Notes: generated from the letters alone by a model not told the origin. DNA of 64,000 bases from DATCLS01 sp036563805 (GCA_036563805.1 DATCLS010000029.1:52296-116295), one strand, 5' to 3'; shown: positions 24,690-34,092, numbered from the stretch's first letter. Made by a program: numbers and translations.

Positions 24690-25862
24690 TCAGCCGTGGA
24701 CGTTTTCGGCGGTCGGGCCGATGCGCTCGACGATGTCGGCCAGCGCCGCGGTGTCGACGCCGTACACCTGGGCGGCGTTGGTGCCCAGGATCCGGGCCGT
24801 CTCGTCGGACGGCACGTCGCGGAACCGCTCGGCGATCCACTTGCGGGTGTGGGGGTAGGTGCCCTCGGGGTGGGGGAGGTCGTTGCCCCACATGAGGTTG
24901 CCCACGCCGATCTGGTGGCGGCGCTCGATCTCGTCGACGCCCGGCGTCGAGGCCGCGAACCAGCAGTTGTCGTCGACGTAGGCGCTGGGCGGGCGCGACA
25001 GGTCGACCCGGAAGGCGTCGCCGAACTTGCGGGTGTTGTGGGCCCCGTGCCACTTCTCGTCCATCCGGGCGACGATGTCGGGCACCCACCACGCCCCGTT
25101 CTCGGCGATCGAGTAGCGGAGCGTCGGGTGGCGCTCGAACACGCCGGACAGGATCAGCACCCAGAACGGCCGGGCGGCCCACCACCAAGCCTCGGCCGCG
25201 TAGATGGCCACCATGCCCGGGCCCAGCGTGTAGTCGGCCGGGCCGGCGCCCGAGTGGGTGTGGACCACGAGGCCAGCCTCGGCGCACGCCGCCCACACCG
25301 GCTCGTACACCGGGTCGAGGTAGGCGGGGGCGTCGAACCACCGGGTGGGGATCATCACGCCCCGCAGCCCGCGCTCGGCGGCGGCCCGGATCTCGGCGAG
25401 GGCGTCGTCGACGCCGGCGGTGATCGGGACGACGGCCACCCCGATGCGGCGCCGAGGGTTGGTGGCGCAGAAGTCGGCCAGCCACCGGTTGTGGGCCCGG
25501 GCCCCGGCCTTCACGGCCTCGGGGTCGGCATCGGCCCCCGAGCCCAGGCCCGAGCCGAACGGCGAGCTGGCCAGCCGCCCGGTGCCGAGCACGTCGGCGT
25601 CGGGGAAGAGCACCTCGGCCGCCACGCCCTCTCGGTCCAACACGGCGTCGCGGACCGCCGGGTCGAAGGCCGCCCGCATCTCGCGGTCGCCGGTCTCCTC
25701 GTCCCACTCGGCGACGAAGTCGTCGTCGACCATGCGGAGGGCCTGCAGCTCCTCCTGGTGCCGGTCGAACGCCTCGCGGAAGGCCGGGTCGAGGTAGTCG
25801 CGGTAGACGGCGGGGGGCGGGCCGGCGTGGCCGTCCGCCGAGATCACGAGGTACTTGGACAT
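24690..25862 (-). CDS. Amidohydrolase (TIM-barrel metal-dependent hydrolase/decarboxylase type)
   Basis: A 390-residue enzyme of the Amidohydro_2 family. It begins MSKYLVISADGHAGPPP, where DGH replaces the DxH metal motif, and has VVHTHSGAG (metal His), LRYSIAENGAWWVPDI and LMWGNDLPHPEGTYPHT, which carries the late metal Asp/His. Relatives hydrolyse or decarboxylate cyclic and aromatic acids; related proteins act in gamma-resorcylate or ACMS decarboxylation. The gene is divergent from a Rieske oxygenase gene, across a region with three ACAGTT repeats, so both likely respond to one regulator. The substrate is not assignable. Confidence 0.85.
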   Translation of the reverse strand: MSKYLVISADGHAGPPPAVYRDYLDPAFREAFDRHQEELQALRMVDDDFVAEWDEETGDREMRAAFDPAVRDAVLDREGVAAEVLFPDADVLGTGRLASSPFGSGLGSGADADPEAVKAGARAHNRWLADFCATNPRRRIGVAVVPITAGVDDALAEIRAAAERGLRGVMIPTRWFDAPAYLDPVYEPVWAACAEAGLVVHTHSGAGPADYTLGPGMVAIYAAEAWWWAARPFWVLILSGVFERHPTLRYSIAENGAWWVPDIVARMDEKWHGAHNTRKFGDAFRVDLSRPPSAYVDDNCWFAASTPGVDEIERRHQIGVGNLMWGNDLPHPEGTYPHTRKWIAERFRDVPSDETARILGTNAAQVYGVDTAALADIVERIGPTAENVHG

Positions 25863-25872
25863 CTGGCCCCCC

Positions 25873-25910
25873 ACACAGTTGGTCCCCCCCAAACAGTTTT
25901 TGAAACAGTT
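25873..25910. promoter_or_regulatory. Three ACAGTT repeats between divergent amidohydrolase and Rieske genes
   Basis: ACACAGTT (25873-25880), AAACAGTT (25891-25898) and AAACAGTT (25903-25910) lie in a strikingly AT-rich window for this genome. The last two are 12 bp apart, near one helical turn. An AT-rich GATAATAGGATACGATCC follows, which could be a -10 region for the Rieske gene. This looks like a regulator-binding array. Confidence 0.5.
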
Positions 25911-25983
25911 CCGATAATAGGATACGATCCGGCCACCGTCGAGGGGGCGGCGACCATCCAGCGGGTACCGTCCAGGGGGTCTC

Positions 25984-27069
25984 ATGAGCGAGTCGGTGCG
26001 AGCGGAGCCCGACCGGGCCGGGCCGAACGAGCCGCCGCCGCCGCTGCCGGTGGGCCTGCCCATGCCGCAGGACGCCGAGCTGCTGCGCGACCTGTCCCGG
26101 CGGGTGCGGGTGACCCGCCGTCCGGGCCGCCGCTTCCCGTTCCCGATCCCCAACGGCTGGTTCGCGGTGGCCGAGTCGGCCGACCTGGGCCCCGGCGAGG
26201 TGCGGGCCCTCTACTACTTCGGGCGCGACATCGTCCTCTACCGCACCGCGGCCGGCGAGCCCCGGGTGGTCGACGCCCACTGTCCCCACCTCGGCGCCCA
26301 CCTGGGCGTCGGCGGCAAGGTCGAGGGCGACTGCCTGCGCTGCCCGTTCCACGGCTGGGCCTTCGACGGCGCCTCGGGGGCCTGCGTCGAGATCCCCTAC
26401 GGCGACGGCGCCCGCATCCCGGCCCGGGCCGCCACCCGCGCCTACCGCACGCTCGAGCGCAACGGGCTCGTGTGGGCCTGGTACCACGCCGAGGACGGGC
26501 CGCCGTTCTACGACGTGCCCGACGTGCCCGAGCTGGCCGATCCCGACTGGTCCGACCCGGTCGTGCGCGACTTCGAGGTGGCCGTGCCCGCGCAGGACAT
26601 GGCCGAGAACAACGTCGACTACGCCCACTTCCGCTACGTGCACGGCACCGACGCCATCCCCGAGGACGAGTTCCACGTCGACGGCACCTACAAGCGGGCC
26701 GTGGGCATGGACGGCGCCTTCGTGCGCGAGGGCCTCGGCCTCGGCCTCGGCGTGCTGCGCATCACCGGCTACGTGACGTTCCTGTCGTCGACCACGCCGA
26801 TCGACGAGGAGAGCGTGCACGTCCGCTGGGTGTTCACCGCCCCGCGGGCCAACGGGCCCGACGCCGCGGCCGAGGCGGCCGACGGCTTTCTGGCCGGCGT
26901 CAGCCAGGACATCCCCATCTGGGAGAACAAGATCTACCGCGACCGGCCGGTGCTCACCCGCTCGGAGCGGCCGATCCTCGAGCACCGCCGCTGGGCGCGG
27001 CAGTTCTACTCGGGCTACGACGGCGAGGCCGACGAGGGGCCCGAGGCCGACGCCGACGGGCGCCGGTAG
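25984..27069 (+). CDS. Rieske non-haem iron oxygenase, oxygenase component (KshA-like)
   Basis: A 361-residue ring-hydroxylating oxygenase. The Rieske centre is CPHLGAHLGVGGKVEGDC then LRCPFHGW (CxH...CxxH, about residues 99-121). The mononuclear iron site is seen as AENNVDYAHFRYVHGTDAIP with Asn/Asp and two His. This arrangement is closest to 3-ketosteroid 9-alpha-hydroxylase (KshA)-type and related terpenoid oxygenases, which need a separate reductase, not found in the window. ATG 25984 lies just after the repeat-rich promoter region. It probably hydroxylates a steroid-like, terpenoid or aromatic substrate; KshA identity is not proven. Confidence 0.87.
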   Translation: MSESVRAEPDRAGPNEPPPPLPVGLPMPQDAELLRDLSRRVRVTRRPGRRFPFPIPNGWFAVAESADLGPGEVRALYYFGRDIVLYRTAAGEPRVVDAHCPHLGAHLGVGGKVEGDCLRCPFHGWAFDGASGACVEIPYGDGARIPARAATRAYRTLERNGLVWAWYHAEDGPPFYDVPDVPELADPDWSDPVVRDFEVAVPAQDMAENNVDYAHFRYVHGTDAIPEDEFHVDGTYKRAVGMDGAFVREGLGLGLGVLRITGYVTFLSSTTPIDEESVHVRWVFTAPRANGPDAAAEAADGFLAGVSQDIPIWENKIYRDRPVLTRSERPILEHRRWARQFYSGYDGEADEGPEADADGRR

Positions 27070-27106
27070 GGCGCCTGCGGGCGCCGCGGTCCCGCGCCGC
27101 CGCGGG

Positions 27107-27754
27107 TCAGCCGAGGGCGGGGACCGGCGGGGTGCGGAGCGGCCGGGGCGGCGGTGGCGGCCCGGGGTCGTCCTGGGACGGCGGCCGGATCTCCACGATG
27201 CCGGTCGAGACGAGATCGCGCACGGCCCGGAGCGTGTCGAGGTCGCCGAGGCCGAAACGCGAGCCGAGGTCCTGCACCTGGGGCTCGGAGGCCGCGGCCC
27301 GCACGGCCGGCCACACCGCGGCGTCGATGGTGACCGACGGGCCGGGCAGGTGCTCGACCAGGCCCACCCGGTGCCCGAGGGACGGGACCACCCGGTGCAG
27401 CTCGTCCCACTCGCGCGCCAGCGCCTCCACGCTGCCGACGAGAGTCTCGACGTCGATCGGCTCGGCGGCGGCGGGGACGTCGTCCTCGACGTCGAACTCG
27501 AACCAGCCGTCGTCGGAGACGGTGACCCAGAACAGGAACTCGACCGGGGAGATCTCCTGGCGGGGGTCGGCCGGGCTCACCGCCGTCACCTTGCCCTCCC
27601 GGACCCACACCACCCCGCGGGCGGCGTCGCTCTCCAGCTGGAGTCGGCCGGTCTTCGTCGTGACGGCCAGTAGTCGCAGCACGTCTGCGACCGTCACTGC
27701 ATCAAGCGTGCCTTGCAGCGCCAAATCCTCGCCTCCATCGCACGGGCCCGCCAT
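27107..27754 (-). CDS. DUF4388 domain protein
   Basis: A 215-residue protein whose N-terminal half (LQGTLDAVTVADVLRLLAVT, KTGRLQLESDAARGVVWVRE) is the DUF4388/PatA N-terminal-type domain seen in bacterial signalling proteins. The C-terminal part has a helical section and a Pro-rich tail. ATG 27754 is chosen; a GTG at 27772 is an alternative. It is convergent with the Rieske gene. Role unknown; the family is linked to gliding and two-component outputs in other phyla. Confidence 0.75.
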   Translation of the reverse strand: MAGPCDGGEDLALQGTLDAVTVADVLRLLAVTTKTGRLQLESDAARGVVWVREGKVTAVSPADPRQEISPVEFLFWVTVSDDGWFEFDVEDDVPAAAEPIDVETLVGSVEALAREWDELHRVVPSLGHRVGLVEHLPGPSVTIDAAVWPAVRAAASEPQVQDLGSRFGLGDLDTLRAVRDLVSTGIVEIRPPSQDDPGPPPPPRPLRTPPVPALG

Positions 27755-27815
27755 GCCCGCACCGCCGCGCACCCAGAGTAGTCATCTGCGCGCACTGAGA
27801 GAGGCAATTCGTCGT

Positions 27816-27860
27816 TCAGGTGAAACCCATAACATATACAGCAGTGGGTCAAGCACCTGA
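27816..27860. promoter_or_regulatory. Inverted repeat and AT-rich promoter region upstream of the LLM oxidoreductase
   Basis: TCAGGTG (27816-27822) and CACCTGA (27854-27860) are inverted arms around an AT-rich core containing CATAACATATACA, a plausible -10 neighbourhood. The right arm abuts the ribosome site GAGGGGGGA of the gene starting at 27875. Confidence 0.4.
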
Positions 27861-27874
27861 GGGGGGATGCGGAC

Positions 27875-28978
27875 GTGGAGTTCGCCCTGTTCTACGAGAT
27901 CCCGGTCCCGGCGCCCTGGGGCCCGGACAGCGAGCGGATCGCCTACCACAACACGCTGGAGCAGGCGATCGCCGGTGACCGGCACGGCTGGCACGCCTTC
28001 TGGACGGTCGAGCACCACTTCCTGCCCGAGTTCTCGCACTGCTCGAACCCCGAGGTGCTGTACGGGGCGGTGGCGGCCCGGACCGAGCGGATCCGCATCG
28101 GCTACGGCGTCCGCCTCATGCCCAAGCCCTACAACCACCCGGTGCGCACGGCGGAGTCGGTGGCCGTGCTCGACCTCCTCTCCAACGGGAGGGTCGAGGT
28201 CGGCACCGGCCGCTCGTCCACCCGGGCCGAGCTCGAGGGCTTCGGCATCGACCCCCTGGAGACCCGGGCCATGTGGCGGGAGGCCATCGAGCTGACCGTG
28301 GGGTGCTGGACCAACGACGAGCACTCGTTCGAGGGGCGGTACTGGTCGCTGCCGCCCCGCCCGGTCCTCCCCAAGCCGCTGCAGAAGCCGCACCCGCCGC
28401 TGTGGGGCGCCACGACCAGCGACGACGGCCACCGCGAGGTCGGCTCGCTGGGTCTCGGGCTGTGTTCGTTCGCCGTGGGCGTCCCGCCCGAGGAGGTCAA
28501 GCGGCGCATCGACATCTGGCGCGACGCCATCGACCAGTGCACCGAGCCCCTCGGAGCGACCGTCAACCGGCGGGCGGCCACGTTCACGATGGCGCTGTGC
28601 GACACCGACCGCGACCGGGCGTGGGCCACCGCCCGCGAGTCGTTCGAGTGGTATCCGGCGACCGGCGCCCGCCAGATCGCCACGCTCGCCGACCTCATGG
28701 CCGAGCAACAGCGCGACCTGGGCAACTACGCCTACGCCGGCGACATGCGCCAGCACCGCGACGAGGGCACGTTCGGCCAGCTGCGCCTCGAGCACCTGGT
28801 CGACAGCGGCGCCTGCCTCCTCGGGACCCCGGCCGACTGCCTGGAGACCTGCCGGCGCTACGAGGCCGCCGGCGTCGACCTGCTGCTGTGCCTGGTCAAC
28901 CCGTACAAGATCCCCCACGAGGCGGTCATGCGGACGATCGAGCTGATGGGCTCGGAGGTGATCCCGCACTTCGCCTGA
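27875..28978 (+). CDS. LLM class flavin-dependent oxidoreductase (luciferase-like monooxygenase)
   Basis: A 367-residue TIM-barrel flavoprotein starting at GTG 27875, with GAGGGGGGA upstream. Family markers are EFALFYEIPVP, HAFWTVEHHFLPEFSHCSNP, RIGYGVRLMPKPYNHPVRTA and RVEVGTGRSSTRAELEGFG. These enzymes use FMNH2 or F420H2 to oxidise small organic molecules; actinobacterial members are common in terpene and alkanoate breakdown. It is not a LuxA/LuxB pair: there is one gene and no partner subunit. It lies in a catabolic neighbourhood (Rieske oxygenase, acyl-CoA dehydrogenase). Confidence 0.87.
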   Translation: MEFALFYEIPVPAPWGPDSERIAYHNTLEQAIAGDRHGWHAFWTVEHHFLPEFSHCSNPEVLYGAVAARTERIRIGYGVRLMPKPYNHPVRTAESVAVLDLLSNGRVEVGTGRSSTRAELEGFGIDPLETRAMWREAIELTVGCWTNDEHSFEGRYWSLPPRPVLPKPLQKPHPPLWGATTSDDGHREVGSLGLGLCSFAVGVPPEEVKRRIDIWRDAIDQCTEPLGATVNRRAATFTMALCDTDRDRAWATARESFEWYPATGARQIATLADLMAEQQRDLGNYAYAGDMRQHRDEGTFGQLRLEHLVDSGACLLGTPADCLETCRRYEAAGVDLLLCLVNPYKIPHEAVMRTIELMGSEVIPHFA

Positions 28979-29045
28979 CGCCGGTTCCGCCGGTCTCCGG
29001 GCCGGCGGTGGCGGTGCGGCCCGCCGGCTGTGGGAGGATGCGCGG

Positions 29046-30089
29046 GTGACGGGCAACGTGTTGCTGACCGGAGGAGCCGGCTACATCGGCAGCCACGCCG
29101 CCGCGTGGCTGCTCGAGAAAGGCTGGGGGGTCGTCGTGGTCGACGACTTCTCCAACAGCAGCCCGGTGGCGCTCGAGCGCCTCGCCGAGATCGTGCCCGG
29201 GGCCGACCTCCGCTGGCACGAGCTCGACATCCGCGAGACCGGGCGGCTGACCGAGATCCTGCGGTCCGAGGGCGTCGAGGCCGTCGTCCACTTCGCCGGG
29301 CTGAAGGCGGTCGGCGAGTCGGTCGAGCGCCCGCTGGCCTACTACTCGGCCAACGTGGGCGGCAGCGTCTCGCTGCTCCAGGCCATGGACGCCGCTGGCG
29401 TCCGGCGCATCGTGTTCTCGTCGTCGTGCACGGTCTACGGCGAGCCCGAGACGCTGCCGCTGACCGAGGAGCACCCCCGCCGGCGGGCGTCCAGCCCCTA
29501 CGGCCGCACCAAGCAGATGGTCGAGGACGTCATCGAGGACGTCACCCGCAGTGACCCCGCCTGGCGCGCCATCTCGCTGCGCTACTTCAACCCGGTGGGG
29601 GCGCACCCCAGCGGCCGCATCGGCGAGGACCCGGCCGGCATCCCCAACAACCTGATGCCGTACGTCATGCAGGTGGCGGTCGGGCGGCGCCCGTTCGTGG
29701 CCGTCTACGGCGACGACTACCCGACGCCCGACGGGACCGGCGTGCGCGACTACATCCACGTGGTCGACCTGGCGGCGGCCCACGAGGCGGCCCTGACGGC
29801 GCTCGACGACCGCACCGGCTACCGGGCGCTCAACGTGGGCACCGGGAAGGGCCACAGCGTGCTCGAGGTCATCGAGGCCGCGTCCCGCGCCACCGGCACC
29901 CCCATCCCCTACAAGGTCGTCGAGCGGCGGCCCGGCGACGTGGCCGCCACCTGGGCCGACCCCAGCCGCGCCCGCGAGGAGCTGGGCTGGCAGGCCGAGC
30001 GCGACCTCGACGCCATGGTGGCCGACCACTGGCGCTGGCAGTCGGCCAACCCCTACGGCTACGCCCCGCCGCCGAGCGACCAGGCCTGA
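29046..30089 (+). CDS. galE: UDP-glucose 4-epimerase
   Basis: A 347-residue extended SDR enzyme. It has the NAD-binding motif LLTGGAGYIGSHAAAWLLEK near the start, VHFAGLKAVGESVE, the catalytic FSSSCTVYG ... SPYGRTK (Ser and Tyr-x3-Lys), and the GalE-specific LRYFNPVGAHPSGRIGEDP and DGTGVRDYIHVVDLA. It interconverts UDP-glucose and UDP-galactose and supplies galactose units for surface glycans, fitting the polysaccharide genes at the left of the window. The start is GTG 29046 in the context GGAGGATGCGCGG. Length is normal for the family. Confidence 0.93.
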   Translation: MTGNVLLTGGAGYIGSHAAAWLLEKGWGVVVVDDFSNSSPVALERLAEIVPGADLRWHELDIRETGRLTEILRSEGVEAVVHFAGLKAVGESVERPLAYYSANVGGSVSLLQAMDAAGVRRIVFSSSCTVYGEPETLPLTEEHPRRRASSPYGRTKQMVEDVIEDVTRSDPAWRAISLRYFNPVGAHPSGRIGEDPAGIPNNLMPYVMQVAVGRRPFVAVYGDDYPTPDGTGVRDYIHVVDLAAAHEAALTALDDRTGYRALNVGTGKGHSVLEVIEAASRATGTPIPYKVVERRPGDVAATWADPSRAREELGWQAERDLDAMVADHWRWQSANPYGYAPPPSDQA

Positions 30090-30195
30090 CGGTCGGGGTC
30101 GGCTCGGGCGCGGCCGGCCCGGACCGCCCTGCCGGAGCGGCCCCACGTGCGTTCGCGCGCGCACAGGGGGTGCTGGTCCCGTAAGTTTCCGCGCC

Positions 30196-30897
30196 ATGAC
30201 CGACACACCTCCTCCGCAGCCCCCCTCGGGCGAGCAGCCCCCTGGGGGGCAGCAGCCGGGCGGCCAGCAGCCCGGGTACGGGCAGCAGCCGGGCTACGGG
30301 CAGCCGGGCGGCCAGCAGCCCCCTCCCGGCCAGCAGCCGCCGCCCCCGGGCCAGCCGGGGTACGGGCAGCAGCCCGGCGGCCAGCCGGGCTACGGCCAGC
30401 AACCGAGCGGGCAGCCGGGCTACGGCCAGCCGCCGCCCGGTGGCCAGCAGGCCTGGCCCCAGCCGGGCTACCCGCAGCAGCAGGCCTACGCGGGCTACGG
30501 CTACCCGGGCTACGGCCCGCCGCGGGGCGTGGTGCCGCCGAGCGTGGGCGGCGCCTTCTACAACCCGGCGCTGGTCATCCTGCTGACGATCGTGACCTGC
30601 GGCATCTGGACCATCCCGTGGTCCTACCGCACCCACGAGGACCTGAAGCAGTACAACGGCGACGGCCTCGGCGGCGCCATGGCCATCGTGATCGCGCTGC
30701 TGCTGTCGGTGGTCCTCATGTTCACGATCCCCAACGAGATCGAGAAGATGTACCAGCGCGAGGGGCGGGAGAGCCCGGTGTCCACGGTGTGGGGCCTGTG
30801 GTTCCTGCTGCCGATCATCGGCAACTTCATCTGGTACCTGAAGGTCCAGAGCGCGCTGAACGAGTTCTGGATCAGCAAGGGCGCCCGGCCCGAGTGA
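30196..30897 (+). CDS. DUF4234 membrane protein with Pro/Gln/Gly-rich repeat head
   Basis: A 233-residue protein. Residues about 1-110 are low complexity, with repeated PGYGQQPG and PPPGQQ units, typical of actinobacterial membrane proteins. From about 118 a DUF4234 domain reads FYNPALVILLTIVTCGIWTI, PWSYRTHEDLKQYNGDGLGG, with hydrophobic helices and WFLLPIIGNFIWYLKVQSAL near the end. It is probably cytoplasmic head first, then three membrane passes. Function unknown. No operon partner is evident; galE ends 106 bp upstream. Confidence 0.85.
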   Translation: MTDTPPPQPPSGEQPPGGQQPGGQQPGYGQQPGYGQPGGQQPPPGQQPPPPGQPGYGQQPGGQPGYGQQPSGQPGYGQPPPGGQQAWPQPGYPQQQAYAGYGYPGYGPPRGVVPPSVGGAFYNPALVILLTIVTCGIWTIPWSYRTHEDLKQYNGDGLGGAMAIVIALLLSVVLMFTIPNEIEKMYQREGRESPVSTVWGLWFLLPIIGNFIWYLKVQSALNEFWISKGARPE

Positions 30898-31062
30898 TCC
30901 GGTGACGCTGGCGGACGGGCCGCCACCGCTGCCCGTCCGCCAGCCCCACCGCCCCGCCGATCCGGCTCGTCGCGGCGTCGCCGCACCCCGACCCGGCGCG
31001 GGCGCCGTGACCGGGCCCCGCCGTGGGCGCGCCCGGCATGCGGCGCGGCCCTTCCCGAGGGG

Positions 31063-33279
31063 CTACTTGATGAGCGGGTCCCGGGGCAGGCCGAGGATGC
31101 GCTCGCCGATCTGGTTGCGCTTGATCTCCGAGGTGCCGCCGGCGATCGACAGGCCCCGGTGGATGAGCACCAGCGAGTTGGCGATCCGCCCGGCGCCGTC
31201 CATGAACAGGCCGTCGGGCCCCTGGAGCTCGCTGAGCATGGCCGCCGCCTCGTGGCCCAGCTCCGAGGACACCAGCTTGGTGATGGCGCCCTCGGGCCCC
31301 GGCTCCCCGCCGGCCACCGCCCGGTGGGCCCGGCGCAGGTTGAGCACGGCCATGGCCTGGTAGGTGGCGGCGTAGCGGCCGATCCGCTCGACGCCGCCGC
31401 CCAGGCGCCGGGGGGCGGCGTCGTAGGCGGCGACCACCATGGCCGGCGCCGGCGCCAGGCCGCCACCCTCGCCGCCGCCGATGCTCACGCTCTCGTTGCC
31501 GAGGGTGGCCCGGGCCACCGTCCAGCCCCCGTCGACCGGGCCGACCACGTCGTCGTCGGGGACGAAGACGTCGTCGAAGAACACCTCGTTGAACTCCGAG
31601 TTGCCGGTGGTCATCTTGAGCGGCCGGACGGTCACGCCCTTGGCCTTCATGTCGATGACCATGGTCGTGATGCCCTCGTGCTTGGGGGCGTCGGGGTTGG
31701 TCCGGACGGTGGCGAACCCCATGCCGGCGACGTGCGCCCCGCTGGTCCACACCTTCTGGCCGTTGACCAGCCAGCCGCCCTCGACCCGCGTGCCGCGGGT
31801 CTTGATGCCGGCCGCGTCGGAGCCGGCGTCGGGCTCGCTGAAGAGCTGGCACCAGATCACCTCCTGCTCCAGCGCCGGGCGCACCCAGCGGGCGATCTGG
31901 TCCTCGGTGGCGTACTGGATGAGCGTGAGGATCACCCAGCCGGTGATCCCGTAGCTGGGGCGCTTGATGCCGGCCTTGGCCAGCTCCTCCTCGATGACGA
32001 GCTGTTCGACGGCGCCGGCGGCCCGGCCCCACGGCTTGGGCCAGTGGGGCATGGCGTAGCCCGAGTCGATGAGCTCGCGCCGCTGCTCGTCCTCGCTCAG
32101 CCCGGCGATCCGGTCGGCGAAGGCCCGCACCTCGTCGCGGAACGCCTCGGCCTCGGGCGGCAGCTCGACGGCCTTCTCCCGCGTCACGCCCCGGCGGGTG
32201 AGGTCGACCACGTCGGCCGCCGCTCGGTCGGGTTCGAGCAGCGTGCGCAGCGCGGTGGCCCGCCGCAGGTAGAGGTGGGCGTCGTGCTCCCAGGTGATGG
32301 CGATGCCGCCGTGGACCTGGGTGCAGAGGTTGGCGCACAGGTCGGCGGCCGGGCCGGCCAGCGTGGCGGCGACGGCGGCCGCGTAGCGGAGCTGGTCGCC
32401 GCCGGTGGCGGCGGCCCGGGCTGCGTCCCACACCGCGCTGGTGGCCAGGTCGGTGGCCACGGCCATGTTGGCGCAGTGGTGCTTCACCGCCTGGAACGTG
32501 CCGATGGGCCGGCCGAACTGCTTGCGCTCCTTGGCGTAGGCGGCGGCCATCTCGGTGCACTCGCGGGCCACGCCGACCGCCTCGGCCGCCAGCACGACCC
32601 GGGCGAGGTCGGTGAGCAGCGGCGCGGCGCCGGGCAGCACGGTCGCCGGGGCGGCCGTCAGGGTCACCCGGCCGGCGGGGCGGGCGGGGTCGAGGTTCTC
32701 GGGGACCTCGATGGCGACCGCGTCGCCGGCCGCCTCCCGCTCGACGACGGCCACGTCGTCGCCCGCGGCCAGCACCAGCACGTCGGCCAGGCCGGCGCCC
32801 AGGACGACGGTCCGCCCGGAGACGGTGGGGGCGTCCTCGCCGTTGCCCGTGTCGCCGTCGACCGTCACGCCCGTCCCGTCGAGGGCCAGGCCGACGCCGG
32901 CCGTCGTGGTGCCGTCGGCCAGGCCGGGGAGGAGGCGGCAAAGCTGGTCGGCCTCGGCGGCGTCGGCGCCGGCCCGGTCGAGGAGGGCGCTGGCGATGAC
33001 CGTCGGGACGAACGGGCCCGGCGCCACCGCCCGGCCCAGCGCCTCGACGACGACGGCCAGCTCCTCGACGCCGAACCCGGAGCCGCCGACGTCCTCGGGC
33101 AGGTGCAGGCCGAGCCACCCGAGCCCGGCCAGCTCTCCCCACCAGCTCGGGCGCTCCTCCGGGGCGCCGTCCAGAAGCCGGCGGGCGTCCCCCCGGGCGT
33201 CCCGCTTCCGGAGCAGGTCCTCGGCGGTCTCGGCGAGGGACCGGTGGTCATCGGTGATGGCGATCGACACGGCGGTCAT
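31063..33279 (-). CDS. Two-domain fused acyl-CoA dehydrogenase (FadE34-like)
   Basis: A 738-residue protein containing two acyl-CoA dehydrogenase units in one chain. The N-terminal half starts MTAVSIAITDDHRSLAETAE and includes LGLHLPEDVGGSGFGVEEL; the C-terminal half has VIEEELAKAGI, WCQLFSEPDAGSDAAGIKTR, GQKVWTSGAHVAGMGFATVR and ends LSIAGGTSEIKRNQIGERIL. Such fusions in actinobacteria (FadE34-type) dehydrogenate acyl-CoA thioesters of steroid or bile-acid side chains. The FAD and substrate site is clear in the second half; the first half looks degenerate and may be structural. It lies 64 bp downstream of a TetR gene on the same strand and probably shares its transcript. Confidence 0.88.
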   Translation of the reverse strand: MTAVSIAITDDHRSLAETAEDLLRKRDARGDARRLLDGAPEERPSWWGELAGLGWLGLHLPEDVGGSGFGVEELAVVVEALGRAVAPGPFVPTVIASALLDRAGADAAEADQLCRLLPGLADGTTTAGVGLALDGTGVTVDGDTGNGEDAPTVSGRTVVLGAGLADVLVLAAGDDVAVVEREAAGDAVAIEVPENLDPARPAGRVTLTAAPATVLPGAAPLLTDLARVVLAAEAVGVARECTEMAAAYAKERKQFGRPIGTFQAVKHHCANMAVATDLATSAVWDAARAAATGGDQLRYAAAVAATLAGPAADLCANLCTQVHGGIAITWEHDAHLYLRRATALRTLLEPDRAAADVVDLTRRGVTREKAVELPPEAEAFRDEVRAFADRIAGLSEDEQRRELIDSGYAMPHWPKPWGRAAGAVEQLVIEEELAKAGIKRPSYGITGWVILTLIQYATEDQIARWVRPALEQEVIWCQLFSEPDAGSDAAGIKTRGTRVEGGWLVNGQKVWTSGAHVAGMGFATVRTNPDAPKHEGITTMVIDMKAKGVTVRPLKMTTGNSEFNEVFFDDVFVPDDDVVGPVDGGWTVARATLGNESVSIGGGEGGGLAPAPAMVVAAYDAAPRRLGGGVERIGRYAATYQAMAVLNLRRAHRAVAGGEPGPEGAITKLVSSELGHEAAAMLSELQGPDGLFMDGAGRIANSLVLIHRGLSIAGGTSEIKRNQIGERILGLPRDPLIK

Positions 33280-33343
33280 CCCTTCCTCGGGCCCGCCCGA
33301 CGGCGGGCGGCGGTGGTGGGTGCGGTTCGGGTGCGGGTTCGGG

Positions 33344-34051
33344 TCATGCCTGGCCCACGGGCTCGGGCACCGGCCGCAGCACGGCCAGCAGCAGGTCGGC
33401 GACGACGCGGGCGTGCTCCTCGACGGCGGTCGGCTCGAACGGGTCGGCCGGGTCCACGAGCTGGGCCGCGGCGGCCTGGGCGAACGGCCCGACGGCGCCC
33501 CCGTGGATCAGGAAGCACAGCGTCCGGAACGGGACCGGCCGGGCCCGGCCCTCGGCCTCGAGCTGGGCGACCACCCGCCGGAGCGGGACCAGCACCGGCC
33601 CGATGTGGTTCTCGAAGGCGTAGCGGAGCCGAGGGCCGTCGAGGGCGCCCTCGACGGCCAGCAGCCGGGTCACCTCGGGGACGGCCGCGGCCGCCCGGAC
33701 GTAGCACACGATGAGCGAGCGGAGACGCTCGACGGCGTCGCCCGTGTCCTCCGGGATCCCGGCGTCGGCGAGGGCGGCCCGCATGCGGGCGAAGCCCCAG
33801 TCGACCGCCGCCCGCCACAGGTCTTCCTTCGTGCCGAACCGCTGGTTGAAGAGGTTGTGGCTCACGCCCAGATCGCGGGCCAGCTGCTGGACCGAGCAGC
33901 CGTCGTAGCCGTGCGCCGCGAACGCCGCCAGCGCGGCCCGCATGGCGTCGTCGGTCGCCAGCGGCGACGAGTTGGCCGGCGGCCGGCCAGCGCGCGGTCG
34001 AGCGCGTCGTTCCCCCACTGCGACGACTGTACGGCGTTTGTTGATGGCCAT
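33344..34051 (-). CDS. TetR family transcriptional regulator
   Basis: A 235-residue regulator. The HTH is AFAAHGYDGCSVQQLARDLG then VSHNLFNQRFGTKEDLW (about 46-80). The first 30 residues are Arg-rich and not conserved. It is divergent from the thioesterase gene (42 bp between starts) and precedes the acyl-CoA dehydrogenase gene, so it likely controls both in response to an acyl-CoA or related ligand, as is common for TetR proteins beside fadE genes. Confidence 0.85.
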   Translation of the reverse strand: MAINKRRTVVAVGERRARPRAGRPPANSSPLATDDAMRAALAAFAAHGYDGCSVQQLARDLGVSHNLFNQRFGTKEDLWRAAVDWGFARMRAALADAGIPEDTGDAVERLRSLIVCYVRAAAAVPEVTRLLAVEGALDGPRLRYAFENHIGPVLVPLRRVVAQLEAEGRARPVPFRTLCFLIHGGAVGPFAQAAAAQLVDPADPFEPTAVEEHARVVADLLLAVLRPVPEPVGQA

Positions 34052-34092
34052 CCATTTGGCGCGGCGGGCGGTGGGCCCGGCATCGTGGCGGG

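Noticed and set aside
27875..28978. Bioluminescence locus (LLM protein plus LuxE/LuxC-like genes)
   Set aside because: The LLM protein is 9 kb from the LuxE/LuxC-like genes, is single and lacks a LuxB partner; the window does not encode a lux system.
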